Shown here piece by piece: positions 1-12,183 of a DNA stretch of 64,000 nt. The translations under genes and the position numbers were made by a program. The notes under the pieces were generated by a model, which saw only the letters and a list, made by a program, of their open reading frames with translations, was not told the DNA's origin and did not search any database. Position 1 is the stretch's first letter. Every line of letters begins with the position of its first letter. Origin of the DNA: Capsicum annuum (taxonomy: Eukaryota > Streptophyta > Magnoliopsida > Solanales > Solanaceae). The stretch is taken from assembly GCF_002878395.1 (NCBI RefSeq), contig NC_061120.1:98008194-98072193 (forward strand), read 5' to 3'.

Positions 1-974
1 GGGACCTATTGATGAAATCTAGAATACATGATGATGGAAACCTTGAAGAATTCTTTGAAATTTGTAGAATAAAAAGATGAACCCTAGCTATACCATAGGA
101 AAGAAAATTGCCCATATTTCTCTATTTACAACTAAGTGTTGGATATTATTCTAATTTATAGGGGATCAGGGTAGTATTAACCCCAATAAACATCCTTGAA
201 GTATCGAAATGATGTGGTTTTGGTGTTAAAAGAGTGGGATAAAACATCTATTCCCCTTTACAATTCATAACTAGAAATTATTGGGAGGGATGTACGGGAC
301 CTTCTCACAATTGTAGGACTAAACCAATATTGTGGGTATTCCTCATGATCAGGATATTGTTGAGATTTATATAAATGTTATCACACAAGACTTGGTATGA
401 TCATGGGATATACCTACAATCCTACCTTGTTTCGAAGGTTTGAAGGTTAAATCAGGAGCATATTTGGGAGTCACGATCATGCCTAGGATCATGGTTCCAA
501 AGAACGATCATAATTCTTTCTCATGGTAGGATGGTATACTTATAAAATTTAAGATCTTGGGGTTTTATTGATCAGATGAGACCATTGTTTGGTCATACAA
601 TATAACTACGGTCATGGTTTGGCTAATAATATCTCTCTGCTGAGTAGTGCTTTACTATGAAAACCACCACTTGTCTTCTTGATATTAGATTTAGGTGAAA
701 TTGGGTTTTTTGGAATAAAAATTAAAATATATACCATTTTTTGGGTATAGATATTTATGTGAATCAGAATATGAAAGTTATGCTTGTCTAAAAAAGATTA
801 GTTTTTGAGAAACTGATTGGTAAAGTAGGTTTTGGATTGGTTAAGAACTAAGAGGTTATTGTGTCTTTGGTACATGACACAAATTCCTTCCCATACTATT
901 AAAACATAATGTTTAAACCTATATGTAATTGCAACATTGTTCTAGACTTGACTTGTATTTTTCTGGGTATTACA
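1..974 (-). repeat. 3' LTR of element A (cut by window edge)
   Basis: This block aligns with 5372-6340 with an offset of about 5370, so about 48 bases lie outside the window. The internal border reads TATTACA at 968-974. On the minus strand this gives the LTR start TGTAATACCC, a form common in solanaceous gypsy LTRs. Several copies of a GATCATGG-like word occur at 390-540 and again in the partner LTR. Confidence 0.82.
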
Positions 975-990
975 AAATCTCCCTCTTGGG
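975..990 (-). other. Polypurine tract of element A
   Basis: Directly inside the 3' LTR border the minus strand reads CCCAAGAGGGAGATTT. This purine run is where the plus-strand DNA primer for reverse transcription is expected. Its position fixes both the LTR border and the element's minus orientation. Confidence 0.7.
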
Positions 991-1299
991 ATCATTCAGC
1001 CATAAATAAAAACTAACTGAGTTGGAAGGTTAGTGGAAAAGAGCTGTAATTCCCATATTTTTTCACCATTTATCCTGATATTATTGCAACAGCTAATACT
1101 ATATATTCCATAAATTCCTACATTAATTTTCTAGGAGCTAAACACTAACATGGTGCTGAGTCGATAATAAATATGGATTGAACCAAATTCTTGGACGCAT
1201 GCTATGACATGAGAATAACTGGGTGACATGAAACAGAACAAAATAATTAGTTAAGGGAAACTATTACATCAATCTAGGACTAAGTTCAAAGTTTATAGG

Positions 1300-4200
1300 T
1301 TGGGGTACTTGGTCATCATATATGCCTCAGCTTTCTAAGTAGCTCCCTTAACCAACTGATTACACCAAAGAACCTTCAATAATTTGACTTCTTCATTCCT
1401 TAAACAATGAATCTAACGGTCAAGGATTTTAATATAATCTACTTTATAAGATATATTATCATTCATGCCAGTATATTATAAAGGCATAATCGATGTTGTA
1501 TCACTAATACACTTCTTTAACAAGGAAACATGAAAGATAGGGTGCACTGCTGCTAAGTCTGCCAGTAAATCTAACTTATAGTATACTTAAAATGACCTAC
1601 AATCTCATAAGGACCAATAAAGTAAGGGCTGAGATTTCCTTTCTTCAAAAAATTCTTTACCTCTTCATAGGTGAAACATTCATATAGATAAAATCACCAA
1701 CATTAAACTCAATTTCCCTTCTTCTTGCATCTGGATAGTATTTGTGATAGCTCTAATCTATTCTTAGCCTTTATCTAATAAACTTAACATTCTCCATAGC
1801 CTCATAAATCGAGTCTGGCCCTATCAATGTAGCTTGACACAATTCAAACTAACCAGTGGGAGATCTACACCTCCTATCATAAAGTTTCTCAAATGGGCCC
1901 ATTTAAATACTAGAGAGATAGTTGTTATTATATTCAAACTCGATCAAAGGTAAATTATTATCCCAACTACCCTTAAAATCAATAATAAATTCTCTCAACA
2001 TGTCCTCTAAGGTCTGAATGGTCCTTTCACCTTACTATCTTTTTGTGAGTGAAAAGTTATACTGAGATAAACTTGGGTTCCAAGACCTATCTGTAATGCT
2101 TTCAAAAACTGAGATGTAAACTGAGTACCTCTATCTAAAATGATAGTTATAGGGTCTCCAGGAAATTTAACTAATCCATAAGGTTGAATTTAGCATAGTC
2201 CTTGGTTGAATATAAAGTGTTAATACGCAAAAAATGGGCCAACTTTGTTACTTTGCCCACGATAACCTAAATGGAATCAAGTTGTCGATGAGTGCGAGGC
2301 AACCCCATAATGAAGTCAATATTAAATACCTCCCATTTACAGGTATGAATACTGATGTGATAAAGTGTGCTACTAGGTCCTCGGTGCTCAAACTTAACCT
2401 ATTGGAAATTTAGACACTTAGCTAGAAATTTCATGATATCCTTCTTTATACGATTCTACCAATATACTTCCTCTAAATCGAAGTATATCTTAGTGGATCA
2501 TGGGTGAAAAAAGATCAAGAACCATGAGCCTGCTCTGGCATATGTTATCTCAAGTCATCTACATCCAAAACACATAGTACAACTTAATAGAGAAGAATAC
2601 CATCTACCTCTTTTTATAAAGCCTTAGACCACTAGCTATTATCCAAGCAAAATAGGGTCACTCTTTTTTGTTTCTTTAACCTCAGCAACCAATGAGGAAT
2701 ATGAACCATTTTGAACAAATATACTACCTTCGACTGAGTCAACCAATGGAACTACCAATCTGGATAATATCATTGTTATTTTTTCTTGTTAGCTAGATAA
2801 CCAACACTTCCCATAGGTAATCTACTAAGATCATCAACCATTATATTGGATTTACGTAAATACTACAAAATTCCCATATCATAGTCCTTCAATAACTCTA
2901 ACTATCCCTTCTGATGGAGATTTAGATTATTCTGACTTAATAGTTACTGAAGACTCTTATGATTGGTAAACACGTGAACATAAACCCCAAAGAGGTAATA
3001 TATCAAAATATTTAAGGTAAAAACTATTGCCAACTCTAGATCATGGGTTGGTTAGTTCTTCTCATGAGGCTTGAGATGTCTAAAGGCATATGATATAAAT
3101 TTTACCCAATGCATCAACACACAACCAAGACTAACCCACGAAGCATCACAATAAACCACAAAACCACCTAATCCCTCAAACAAAGTTAAAGATAGAGCAG
3201 AGGTAAGGTGAATCTTATTTCCTGAAAACTCTATTCATAAGAACCAAACTACCAAAATTTGACTTTTTTTGAGTTGGATTGTACATGGGATAAGAAATAG
3301 AGGAAAATCACTCAATAAATCATTTGTAGTAACCAGATATGCCTATAAAACTATTGATATTCGCTGCAGAGATGGGTCTTGGACAGTTCCCTATTACTTT
3401 GGCCTTTTAAAGGTCAACTCAAATGCCTTTGACAAAATAATATGACTAAGGAATATAACTTATTTCAACTAGAATTCACACTGGCTGAATTTTTAAAATA
3501 GATAGTGATCTTGAGTTTGTAAGACAATCCTCATATAATCTGTGTGTTCATCCTCACTCCAAGAATAATGATGATGTCATTTATACAGACAACAATGAAC
3601 ATGTCCAAGTATTTTTTCCTGTTCAGTAGGTCCATAATTTTAATAGGAGAATTTGTTAGCCTAAAATACATAACAACAAATTAAAAGTTACCAAACCGAG
3701 TTCTAAAAGTTTTCTTTGGAATGTCAAATTCTCTTAGTCTGAGCAGATTTTTGCTTGATATGAGGTCTATCTTATAGAAACTATTTGCAACTTGAAGTTG
3801 GTAAACAAGTTACCAATCCTTGAAATAGGATAATTATTTTTGACTATGACCTTTTTCAACTGACGATAGTCGATGACATTCTAAGAGAATCAATTTTCAT
3901 GCGCATATTCTAAGAGAATAATATTTCTTACGTGTAAAAATAACTAGGGCACCACATGGAGAGATCTTGGGACTGCTAAAAATCTTGCCTTGGAAGTTCT
4001 TCAATTTTTCCTTAAACTTTTTAACCTGGACTTGAGCCATTTTGTATGGTGGAATTGAAATTCCTTAGGTATCTCAAAGGAGATCTATTTTGAAGTCAAT
4101 TTCCCATTTGGGAAGCTCTGGGTAGATCTTCTGGCAACGGTTCTAGAAATTTGTTTACTGCTGGAACTCACCTGAGAGTTGGGTTTTGGATTGTGAATCC

Positions 4201-4620
4201 TTAACTCGAACAATATTATAGATGTACTCTTTTGATATCAATATTACAGACTTAAGGTAAGAGACGAACCGACCCACAGGCATTGAGGTACTACCCTTCA
4301 CTCTAGAATTGGTTTATTTGGAAACTAGAATTGGACTACTTTCTTCATACAATCAATGGAGGAATATAAAGAATATATCCAATCCATGCTAAGAGTGACA
4401 TCAAAATCTAACATAACTAACTCTACGAGTTCAACTAAGGTGACTTGCTAGGAAATTATAATTAGGAAATTTCTATTAAACTATCTATATATGATTGAGT
4501 CACAACTGCAGTAGAGACTATGAAATATTCTAAAAGAATTTCGAAACTTACACTAAAGTCTATTTCTAAATAGGGAATTGCAAAATAAAAGTTTGGCTCC
4601 GGTATCTAATAATGCATATA
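1300..4620 (-). pseudogene. pol of element A (PR-RT-RNase H-INT-chromodomain-like end)
   Basis: This is a decayed polyprotein read on the minus strand. The retropepsin core still reads LLDTGA (4595-4612). RT begins near 4050 and includes a recognisable GCALVIFTRKK-type stretch at 3930-3960. Its YxDD box has become CIND (about 3575-3586), so one catalytic Asp is lost. RNase H ends with LELLKDYDMGIL and VDDLSR (2840-2930). INT keeps the first Asp in NIDFIMGLPR (near 2315), the second Asp in LDRGTQFTS (near 2115) and the Glu in [11 protein letters not shown] (near 2040). The last part, VKLLKVLWCNQ to YPNL (1310-1400), matches the degenerate chromodomain of Tekay/Del elements. Internal stops such as Trp to TAG are frequent. 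The family assignment is firm; the protein is dead. Confidence 0.82.
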
Positions 4621-5307
4621 CATCAATATAGAACATATAAAACATACCCATGACAATGTTAGGAGAACCTTCATGATCCTATTGAGTTTGAAGTTAATAG
4701 AACTATTTCTAACATTGTCCACCAGCTGTACTAGATGAGGCACCCTACTGAGTCTAGATATGTGAGGGAGATACTAAAGGTTTAGACTATATTTTCTTAC
4801 GAGCATCCCTACTTCTTTAGGGAGCCACTAGATATTCCTTAAATTTGTGTCCTATCTTCCCACACACAAAAAAAACATTACTACCATCCATACGCTCACC
4901 CTCTTAGTTTCTACCACACATTTTGCATAATAACTTGGTAAGAACATTGCTCACACTACCGTGGACTTAGATCCTAGCACCCTATTTTGATTATCTTGCC
5001 TAAATAGGGGCACTAGTCACTAGGAGAAAATAGGGATGGAGATAAAGATTTCTGGCAGAACTGAGAATAATTTCCACCATTTGGCCTTTGTTGAGATAAA
5101 TTGAAGCTACTTGTTCTATCCCTCTTATTCTCCCTTTTCTTTATCTTATGATACCCACAAGTATATGCATGGAATCCTAGGTCATCAGTTCTTCATCACC
5201 CACCATCTATGAAAAGTTCAACTCTCTTTCTAATTCCATAAACTGGATGAAATTTATGGATTTAATGACTCAAATCTAACACTTATGTATTTCATAATAT
5301 AACTAGG
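4621..5307 (-). pseudogene. gag remnant of element A
   Basis: This lies between the PBS and PR on the minus strand and is shorter than a normal gag, so its N-terminal half is probably missing. The clearest sign is a broken zinc knuckle at about 4829-4875, read as FFVCGKIGHKFKEY. The pattern expected for nucleocapsid is C-X2-C-X4-H-X4-C; here the first Cys is Phe and the last is Tyr. It would have encoded the capsid and RNA-binding protein that packages the element's transcript. No long open frame survives. Confidence 0.7.
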
Positions 5308-5320
5308 GTTCTGATCACGG
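5308..5320 (-). other. Degenerate primer-binding site of element A
   Basis: The plus strand reads GGTTCTGATCACG. Its complement resembles the initiator-Met tRNA primer site TGGTATCAGAGC used by solanaceous gypsy elements, with changes. It lies just inside the right LTR, where minus-strand DNA synthesis would start. Confidence 0.55.
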
Positions 5321-5323
5321 TTA

Positions 5324-6340
5324 TGTAATAATATTGAAATTCATGATAACATAGGACTCAGTGGGTGAAAGTAGACTCATTTTAAGATCCTACAAACATA
5401 TAGATGGAAACATTGGTAAATTATTTAGAATTTGTAACCTAAAGAAGAGGAATTATAGCTCTACCTTGGGGATAGAAATCACCCTTTTTCTCTATTTAAC
5501 ATTAAGTGTCGGATATTTTCTAAGTAATAATAGATTTGGGAAGTATTAACCCAAATAATCATCCTTGAAATTCCTATAATGGTGTGGTTTTGATGTTAAA
5601 AAGTAAGAAAAGATTGATCTACCAAATTAAAATTCATAACTTAAAACTACTAGGAGGGGCATACGGGTCCTTCCACGATTGTGTTCCCAACCTAATATTA
5701 TGGGTTGCACTCATGTATGTGATCTGGATGAGATCTATCTAAGCATAATTATATGAACCTTGGTATCATTGTGGTATCTACCTACAATCATACATTTGAT
5801 CGTAGGATGGGAGGTTTAATCAGGAGAATCTATGGGACTCATGATCGTGCCTAGGATCATGGTTTCAATGAATGATTGTGGTTCCCTATCTTGGTTGAAG
5901 GTACACTTGTCAACTTTCAGATGTTAGGGTTGTCTCAATCCAATAAAACCATTGTAAGGTTGTATAATATTATCATAATAATTTTTGGGTTCGTGATATT
6001 TCTGTGCAAAGTAGTGCTTAACTAAAAAGGCCATAAGTTTTCACCCTTATATCAGACTGAGGAAAAACTGGATGTGTTTAAAGAAAAATTAAATCATATA
6101 TCATTTAATTTTTCTAGAGCTAAAAAATGCATCATTATCATAAGTTTATACTCATTTGAAGTTGATTATTTCTTGAGGAATAGATTAGTAAGAGAGGGTT
6201 TGTCCTTGCCAAGGGCTTAGATGTTCTTGTGGCCTTGGTACATGGACAAATTCCTTCTCATACTATTAAAACATAAAGTGTAAACCTAAATTTACTTGAA
6301 TCATGGTTATAGTCTTGTCTTTGATTTTTGTATATGAAGC
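5324..6340 (-). repeat. 5' LTR of element A
   Basis: About 1.02 kb long and the partner of 1-974. Shared stretches include the region around 5580-5720 (matching 205-320) and 6255-6290 (matching 895-930). The outer border near 6340 is eroded: the expected TTACA reads as unrelated bases, so the end is accurate only to about 5 bases. The 62-codon open frame at 5361 lies inside the LTR, has no counterpart in the other copy and is not a gene. Confidence 0.8.
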
Positions 6341-6624
6341 CTTAGAATAGTGAACAACGCAAAAATTATAGAAATGGTCTCTTTGGAGATCTCTAGCCAA
6401 AGATTTCACAGAAAGGTTTGGTTATAATGTGCACCTATAAATACCATCTTTTAGCACCTCCTTCCAACCAAAAAATGTATAACCTACCTCACAAAATATT
6501 GAGAAGAATCCGCCAAAAATCTTTACTCCTCTGGCTTAAAGTTGAAGACAGCGTCTTGTGACATTATATATAGTTGGTATGATTCAAATATTTGATCTAA
6601 TATCTATCAACATTAAATGAAAAA

Positions 6625-6831
6625 TTGTATCAACCATACCAACATTATATTTATGATTCAGGAGGTTTTAGGCATGACACCAAGAATTTTATCAATGTAA
6701 AGGACAAGATTCAAGACATAATGAACCATACAGTCATTACTCTAAAGTACTCAGCTCCAAATGCCAATAGCAGTCCATTTCTAAATTGTGGAGGGGTAAC
6801 TATTAATGTGATTAAATCAGATAAGGACTGA
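6625..6831 (+). pseudogene. Tat/Ogre-type gag fragment, zinc-knuckle region
   Basis: The open stretch of 68 codons reads as the part of Tat/Ogre gag where a C-X-Y-H zinc motif is followed by GHDTENC, a KIQDL-like helix and a proline-asparagine segment. Here the matching words are GGFRHDTKNF, KDKIQDIM and APNANSSPFLNCGG. All metal ligands but one are replaced (Cys to Tyr or Phe, His to Asp), so no zinc could be bound although the frame is open. The frame begins at a chance Met inside gag; sequence upstream (6350-6624) is unreadable. This is a relic, not a small gene. Confidence 0.68.
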
Positions 6832-7319
6832 TGTGTAAATAATGAAATATTTCAAGCCAACTCTAATGAAATCAAGGGATTTGTAACCTCTATAAGTATA
6901 AGGTAGGCATTCATAGAGAGGACGACACCCTATCAACTATTTTCCTCAGCACCATGAAAGTATTCAATATTGAAAATAAGAGAGCATATGGTCTAACTCA
7001 TTCTGAAATATGCTATGCTCCAAAAGAGATGAATGAGCCCTCACATAATCTATATTGGTCTTGTCTTGTTCCAGCATAGAATGGAATTAAGGTTATAAGG
7101 AAAATCATTGGGAGCCTCTACAATGATTATGACATGACCCTAGGAGAGTTCTTGGAGCCAGAGATTAGAAAAGTTGCATTGGTAGAGAGGTTGCAATATT
7201 GGACATCTACTCTGCTCATGAATCCCAACCTGTATGTTATAATGATGCAAAATTTGTCATTGTCTTGTCAAAAGACAACTGAATAAATAGGGGTGATACA
7301 TTTTAAGAACCAAGAAAAG

Positions 7320-7560
7320 CCTAATCTAGAAGGTACTAACATGGTTGACTTAGAAAATGATGAGCAAGTAAAGAAAATCAGAGTTAGTGTTAATCTACCC
7401 AGTCTATAAAAAAATAGAGCTCATCTGTTCACTCAAACAACAGATCAACATATTCAATAATTCTTCTAATGACATGCCAGAGTTGAGTACGAATATTATT
7501 CCATAAAAGATATCAATTGATCCATTGCTTAATCCAAAATAACAGATGGCTTATCATTCC
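7320..7560 (+). pseudogene. Tat/Ogre-type PR-RT linker fragment
   Basis: Frames here read NMVDLENDEQVKKIRVSV, followed after a shift by DMPELSTNIIP and SIDPLLNP. In Tat/Ogre pol this segment precedes the RT fingers: an acidic stretch, then a DMPGL word, then a short linker before the RT core. The RT core itself is not seen downstream; homology stops near 7660 and the 3' non-coding part begins by about 7690. This marks a deletion of RT, RNase H and INT. Stops occur after nearly every 20-40 codons. Confidence 0.6.
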
Positions 7561-7788
7561 CTAATTATGATAGGTTCAAAGGATAATTTGCACCAAAAAG
7601 ATAGAAGTATCATGGTTTTGGCTTAGATGAAAAGCCAAAAACAACCAATATCGATCGACTCTGATGTTGTTAAGAGATACTATTTGAAGATAGAGTTTTT
7701 TTATGCTTACTTCACTATATTTCATTTCCTACGATATTATTTTGTTATGCTTTGTATTAGCTTAACATATCCCCTATACTCATTGTAC

Positions 7789-7935
7789 GAACTACATTTA
7801 ACCTGAATACCTGAAAAGGGGAGACATATATTGCCATGTTTGCTTCAATCTCCCCCTTAGGGAAATCTATCCTTACCTTTTATTAACTACGTGATTACTT
7901 GAATTCCAAAGAATAAGAAACATAGGCGGCGTTTG
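7789..7935 (+). repeat. Paired family motif of the Tat/Ogre 3' region
   Basis: Two versions of one motif lie about 97 bases apart. The first, at 7789-7827, contains CTGAATACCTGAAAAGGGG. The second, at 7885-7935, contains ACTTGAATTCCAAAG followed by ATAGGCGGCGTTTG. I recognise the type (a short AACTACGT core, then CTGATTCC..GAAAGGGATACGTAGGCAGCC) as a recurring non-coding word of plant Tat/Ogre elements. Its role is unknown to me. Confidence 0.6.
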
Positions 7936-9229
7936 TCCTCTTTTGTCAACCCTTAAGAAATTTTCTTTATTGTTTGTACTTCTAAACTACTGGAACTGAT
8001 TCAAATTATATGCGATACATAAATGGCTCGATCAAATCACCCTAATAATTTTAAATTGAGGGAAAATTTTTGATAAGAAATCTCAAAAATTCATAAAAAG
8101 GAGATACATTATGCAACAGTCAGAACAAAAGGTATTAGTGAAGAATACTATTGGAATGAATTTTTCGTAGAGTCTTAAATCTCCAGATAGCCAACAACTC
8201 AAGACTCATCTCAAAATCATCCAACTAAGGTAGAAAATTTTTAGAAGACTCTAAACATATCCACCAGAGCTTCATTCATGAGGTTAAACTCTGAGAATTA
8301 TCCAATTCTAGGAGATCCCAATTTTTCTATATTAGGTGAACTGTATTTGACATGATTCCTATTGTAATGGGATATGTAGGAACCATATCAACTCCATCAT
8401 ATCATCCCGTGAAATGGAAACTTGGGAAGAAATATTTAGAAGGAATCTCGAGAATTCATAAGAAGATGTTCATCGTACACAACATCGAATCTCATGATCC
8501 CTACAGAGTGTCTACTCTTTTATCGATGAGTCAAGATTTACCTCAAGATGTGTAAACATGGGTAGATATTTTGAGGAGGACCTTAATATTTATAATAATC
8601 TTTACTCATGAGCTCAAACTCTAAAAAATGTCCAGCACCAAGAGAATAGAGTAAACTTCAAAGAAATCTCTAGCTATAACTAATTCCAAGTGGACCAATC
8701 CTTAGCTATGAATAAATTTTTTAAATTAATCTTTAAACTCCCTTGCTACAATATTAAAAGCCCTCTATATCTTTCTTCGGAATCTCAGGCATGTTAAGCC
8801 ACAAACTAAGAATATTCATTAAGTCAACATATGACACAAAAAAATTGACCAGGAACTTAAGGCAAGAATCCAATGATGATGAAATCCAAAGAAAATAAGC
8901 ACCTGAAGAAGAAAAACACTTAAAATGGAAAGAAAGGAGTCGAAGGTCCTATGAGGCCATCAAAGATTAGTTTCATAAGAATTAACTATTTTTCTAAGAA
9001 TGTTGGTTGTGCTAAGAATGAAAAGGATTAGCAAAAGACTCTAATTGTTCAGTATATCCCTACATGAAAAAAATTAGCATAGATAAGTTTAGACCCTAAA
9101 AAAGAGCCAAAAGCAACATTGCTTTCTAGAACTAGCAATCTTTCTGTAGTTACAAAAACTGAAGGATAGGGAGTAAATAGTGACATCATTATCAAATCCC
9201 CAAAAAATCATAGGATAAAAATAGGCACA
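7936..9229 (+). other. Non-coding 3' region of element J
   Basis: This A-rich stretch carries no conserved domain that I can name. One open frame of 67 codons (8352-8555) has no recognisable motif and no support beyond its length. A run of Lys/Glu-rich fragments occurs around 8830-8960 in several frames. I treat it as 3' untranslated element sequence lying between the paired motif and the tandem array. Confidence 0.45.
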
Positions 9230-10290
9230 TATGTTTTGAAATGGTTTGTGTTTGTCCATAGATATAGTGATTTATTTATATTCAAATAACCTCTTATATG
9301 TCGATTCCACCTCGAAAGGGGATATTGATGATAAAAAAAGGTTTTCGCTCTATGTTATAAATGTTTACATAAAACATCCTCTAACTTTGATTATGGTCAC
9401 CATTAAAAGAGACGCTTTGTCTATAGCCCATTTACCTTTAGTATAGGTATGCGTAAAAGAGTTGTAATAATAGAGAAATCAAATAGATCGACTCACAAGG
9501 AGAGCTAAATGAACTTCTACTTTGATCCCTGGCCAAATTATGTATCACAAAAAAAACATATAATTTTCAAAAGTAGTATTTAAATTTATCCCCAAAAATG
9601 GGGTTTAATCATCTATTTATATCTATAATAACCTCCCATTTAGATATCCACCTCAAATAAGGATGTTGCAAACAAAGTCATTTATCTTTTAATTGCTTTT
9701 ATTTAAACTTTCTCTACATTTTACTATGGTTGCTAGCAAAATCAAAGCTATACCTACTAATCATTTACCTTGAGTATAGGTACATGAAAAAGAGTCTGCA
9801 TAATAGTGTGGCCAAAGAGATGACCCTATAAGGACCATAAGGATATCCTTCTCTATTTTGTCATGATTCAAAACAAATACATAACATTTAAAAGTGGTAT
9901 TTATAACGGTTTTTAAAAATGGGGTTCAACCATTGATTACCTCCAAAATAACTTCTTGTTTAACTATTCACCTAAAAAAGAATGATGTTCGCAAACAAAG
10001 TAATCTATATCATGAATACTTTCTTTGAAGCTTTTCAAAAATTTTACTATAGTCACTACAACAAGAGACATTGTGTCTACCAATAGTTTATCTTAAGCAT
10101 AGGTACATGAAAAGGAGACAATATTTCAATAAAACTATATGGACCATCTAATGGAAAATCGTTTACTCTTATTAGTTTATCAAACAAACCAACACAACTA
10201 CACTTTCAAAAAAGATTCTTATAATTTATTAATTTCTATAGTAAACCCATTTAGTTATCCCTCCAATGGATAATATTATATGTTTAAATA
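9230..10290 (+). repeat. Tandem array, ~320 bp units, about 3.3 copies
   Basis: The same series of words recurs at spacings of 340, 320 and 291 bases. The anchor (GATTCCACCTCGAAAGGGG at 9303) reappears in degraded form at 9643, 9963 and 10254. Each unit also carries a segment like TTTACCTTTAGTATAGGTA followed by an A-rich stretch and an AAAATGGGGTTTAATCAT-type word. The anchor is another version of the family motif at 7789 and 7885, so the array grew from the element's own 3' region. Units differ by many substitutions and small indels. Confidence 0.75.
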
Positions 10291-11639
10291 TGTTCTTTCC
10301 AACCTGCTTAATTGTCCTTCAAACGAATAGGCTTATATTTTATTAGTGTTTCTTGCTTATTTTGAGCTATTGGGTTGAGGTAGGTTATGGTTAACTTGTA
10401 GTAGACTTGAGCTAAATGCACTTAATTTAGATATTAATCATGGGAGATTTCATATCTTAGGTCTTTAGGCATGGTGTTTGGATTTATTTAATTTTTAAAA
10501 ATCTAGTTAGGCCTAAATATTACCATAAATTATTGTTAAACTTGGCCGATGTGATACTTGTGGCATGAAAATTAGTGGAATATGGTGAGAATGATAGTCA
10601 GTTCAAAAATATAGTAATAAGATAATAATAAGTTATTTTTTTTGTGGATCCCTTGATAGGTATTGTGTTGTCTGACTTAATTGATAAAATCTAGAGTTAT
10701 TATGTGAATGTGAATGATAATAGATGAATTAGGTGACTTTCTAATCTACAAACAAAATTCTAATTTATTAAAAAAGGGTAAACCAAAAATAAAGTAAGAG
10801 ACACACTTTCTAGAAGATAGTTAGGCAGATTTATTCTGATAAAAGGTCATAAAGATATAACTTAAGAACCTAAGGTTAAGTTTTTACAATGCTATAAAGT
10901 AATATTTGTAAGGGTGGATAACCCTAGTTAATATTGTAGGATTTGGGTAGTTCGATAATCAGCTCAATTGGGATAGCATCTTCAAACTTAGTTGTGACAT
11001 GAACAGACGGGTTACTAGATAGAAACTGAATTACAGGTTCAATGCATATAAAAAATATTATGATTGGTTAGTAAAATAGTTTGAAGAATTAGAGTATAGA
11101 TATCAATATTGGTAGGACGTAAACTCCTGAATAGGTACCTCGTGAATTGGTGTTTAGACATACTTTGATTGATGATTGGATTTGATTATACTTAATCGAT
11201 GAAGTGGTGAATGGGCCTTTGGGTATACTTTTTATTATTGACTACAATTACATGGTTTTCTTTTAGAATAGGTTCTATTTTTTATCAATGTTGTTTGCAT
11301 CTATTTTCAACTAGGTGTTTGTGAATTGCCTTTATACGTTGCTTATAATAATTGACTACACTTATATTTTTATACATATTGTTGATTATATTTAGTGATG
11401 TAGGTGTAGGTACCATACGGGTACAGATATGACATATTAGTTATGATAGATTGGGTACTAGGCTAATGTGGATATGATATGTTTGTTATAATAGATCGGA
11501 TACTACACTGGTACAGATATAATGTTGTGGATTAGATTAGAAAAGAAAAAAATTTATGACTAATTACATACAAAAATTTATCCAAATGCATTGAGTGTGC
11601 ATTTATATTTATATATTTGTAATAACTTTTAAGGATATT
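10291..11639. other. Unassigned AT-rich sequence
   Basis: I see no coding frame or family signature here. The texture (short G-rich words among T-rich stretches on the plus strand) resembles decayed LTR sequence and may belong either to the 3' end of element J or to the start of the LTR that follows. A short tandem repeat at 11400-11530 is listed separately. Confidence 0.4.
11400..11530 (+). repeat. Short tandem repeat, ~45 bp units
   Basis: GTACAGATATGACATAT at 11421 recurs as GTGGATATGATATG at 11468 and GTACAGATATAATG at 11511, giving periods of 47 and 43 bases. Between anchors each unit carries a TATRATAGATYGG word. About 2.5 units are visible. Confidence 0.6.
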
Positions 11640-12174
11640 TTCCATATTCCCTCTTATTTTTTGCATTAGAGCTTATCTATAGTTTTCCCGAGTCATTAAT
11701 GTCTAGCTGCAAATTTTGACTATTTCAGTAGCACAAAAATATCAATCTTAGGCTAGGTATACCTTTTTTTAGGGTACTAATGCACCCGAGCTTAGTTTGA
11801 CCTACTGCTAAATAATTTAAGAAAATAAGAATTAGTTGTGGGACACACATTTTTTTGCAAAACCTCAAATAGAAATTCTGACTGTGCCATTGATTCTGAA
11901 ATATTGAATTTAGTGTGGTTAGATAGTCTATTTGTATATATGCGATTCGGAATGAATCTCGAGGGCATGACAAAGACTTGGAAAATTACAAATCTACTGC
12001 TTTATCGAATACATCACAATCGTGAGCCAAGGGTAGCGATCATGATACCCTTGTTAGGCCATAATTGTTGTGATCACGGTGGGTTGTTACGATTATTATT
12101 CATTGGTATAGCCATAAGATATGGCACTCATGAATATTAGGTCGCGATAGGGAGACCCGAGCATATCGTATGGG

Positions 12175-12183
12175 TATAAATAG
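12175..12183 (+). promoter_or_regulatory. LTR core promoter TATA box
   Basis: TATAAATAG is followed by ACCC, then a T-rich stretch with GAGCAAGTTTGCTCATTC, an imperfect hairpin near the expected transcription start. This arrangement is standard for Tekay-type LTRs in Solanaceae and fixes the plus orientation of the LTR. Confidence 0.6.

Larger units (their letters stand above)
1..6340 (-). mobile_element. Element A: Ty3/gypsy chromovirus (Tekay/Del type), decayed
   Basis: This minus-strand LTR retrotransposon is nearly complete; its left LTR runs off the window. The order read on the minus strand is 5' LTR (5324-6340), PBS, gag, PR, RT, RNase H, INT, chromodomain-like C terminus, PPT and 3' LTR (1-974). 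That order (INT after RNase H) defines Ty3/gypsy, and the C terminus after INT resembles solanaceous Tekay/Del elements. All reading frames are broken by many stops and small shifts. The two LTR copies match over their whole length but differ at many positions, so the insertion is old. The element cannot now be autonomous. Confidence 0.85.
6341..10290 (+). mobile_element. Element J: Tat/Ogre-type gypsy remnant
   Basis: This plus-strand remnant has three recognisable parts: the C-terminal gag region (6625-6831), the PR/RT linker (7320-7560) and a long non-coding 3' part with family-typical repeated motifs and a tandem array (7789-10290). RT, RNase H and INT, which should separate the last two parts by several kilobases, are absent. 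No LTR pair could be found, so the borders are those of the recognisable sequence. The neighbour on the left is the LTR of element A. Confidence 0.65.

Noticed and set aside
11838..12140. 100-codon open frame
   Set aside because: Lies inside the Tekay-type LTR just upstream of its TATA box; no domain; not shared with other LTR copies.
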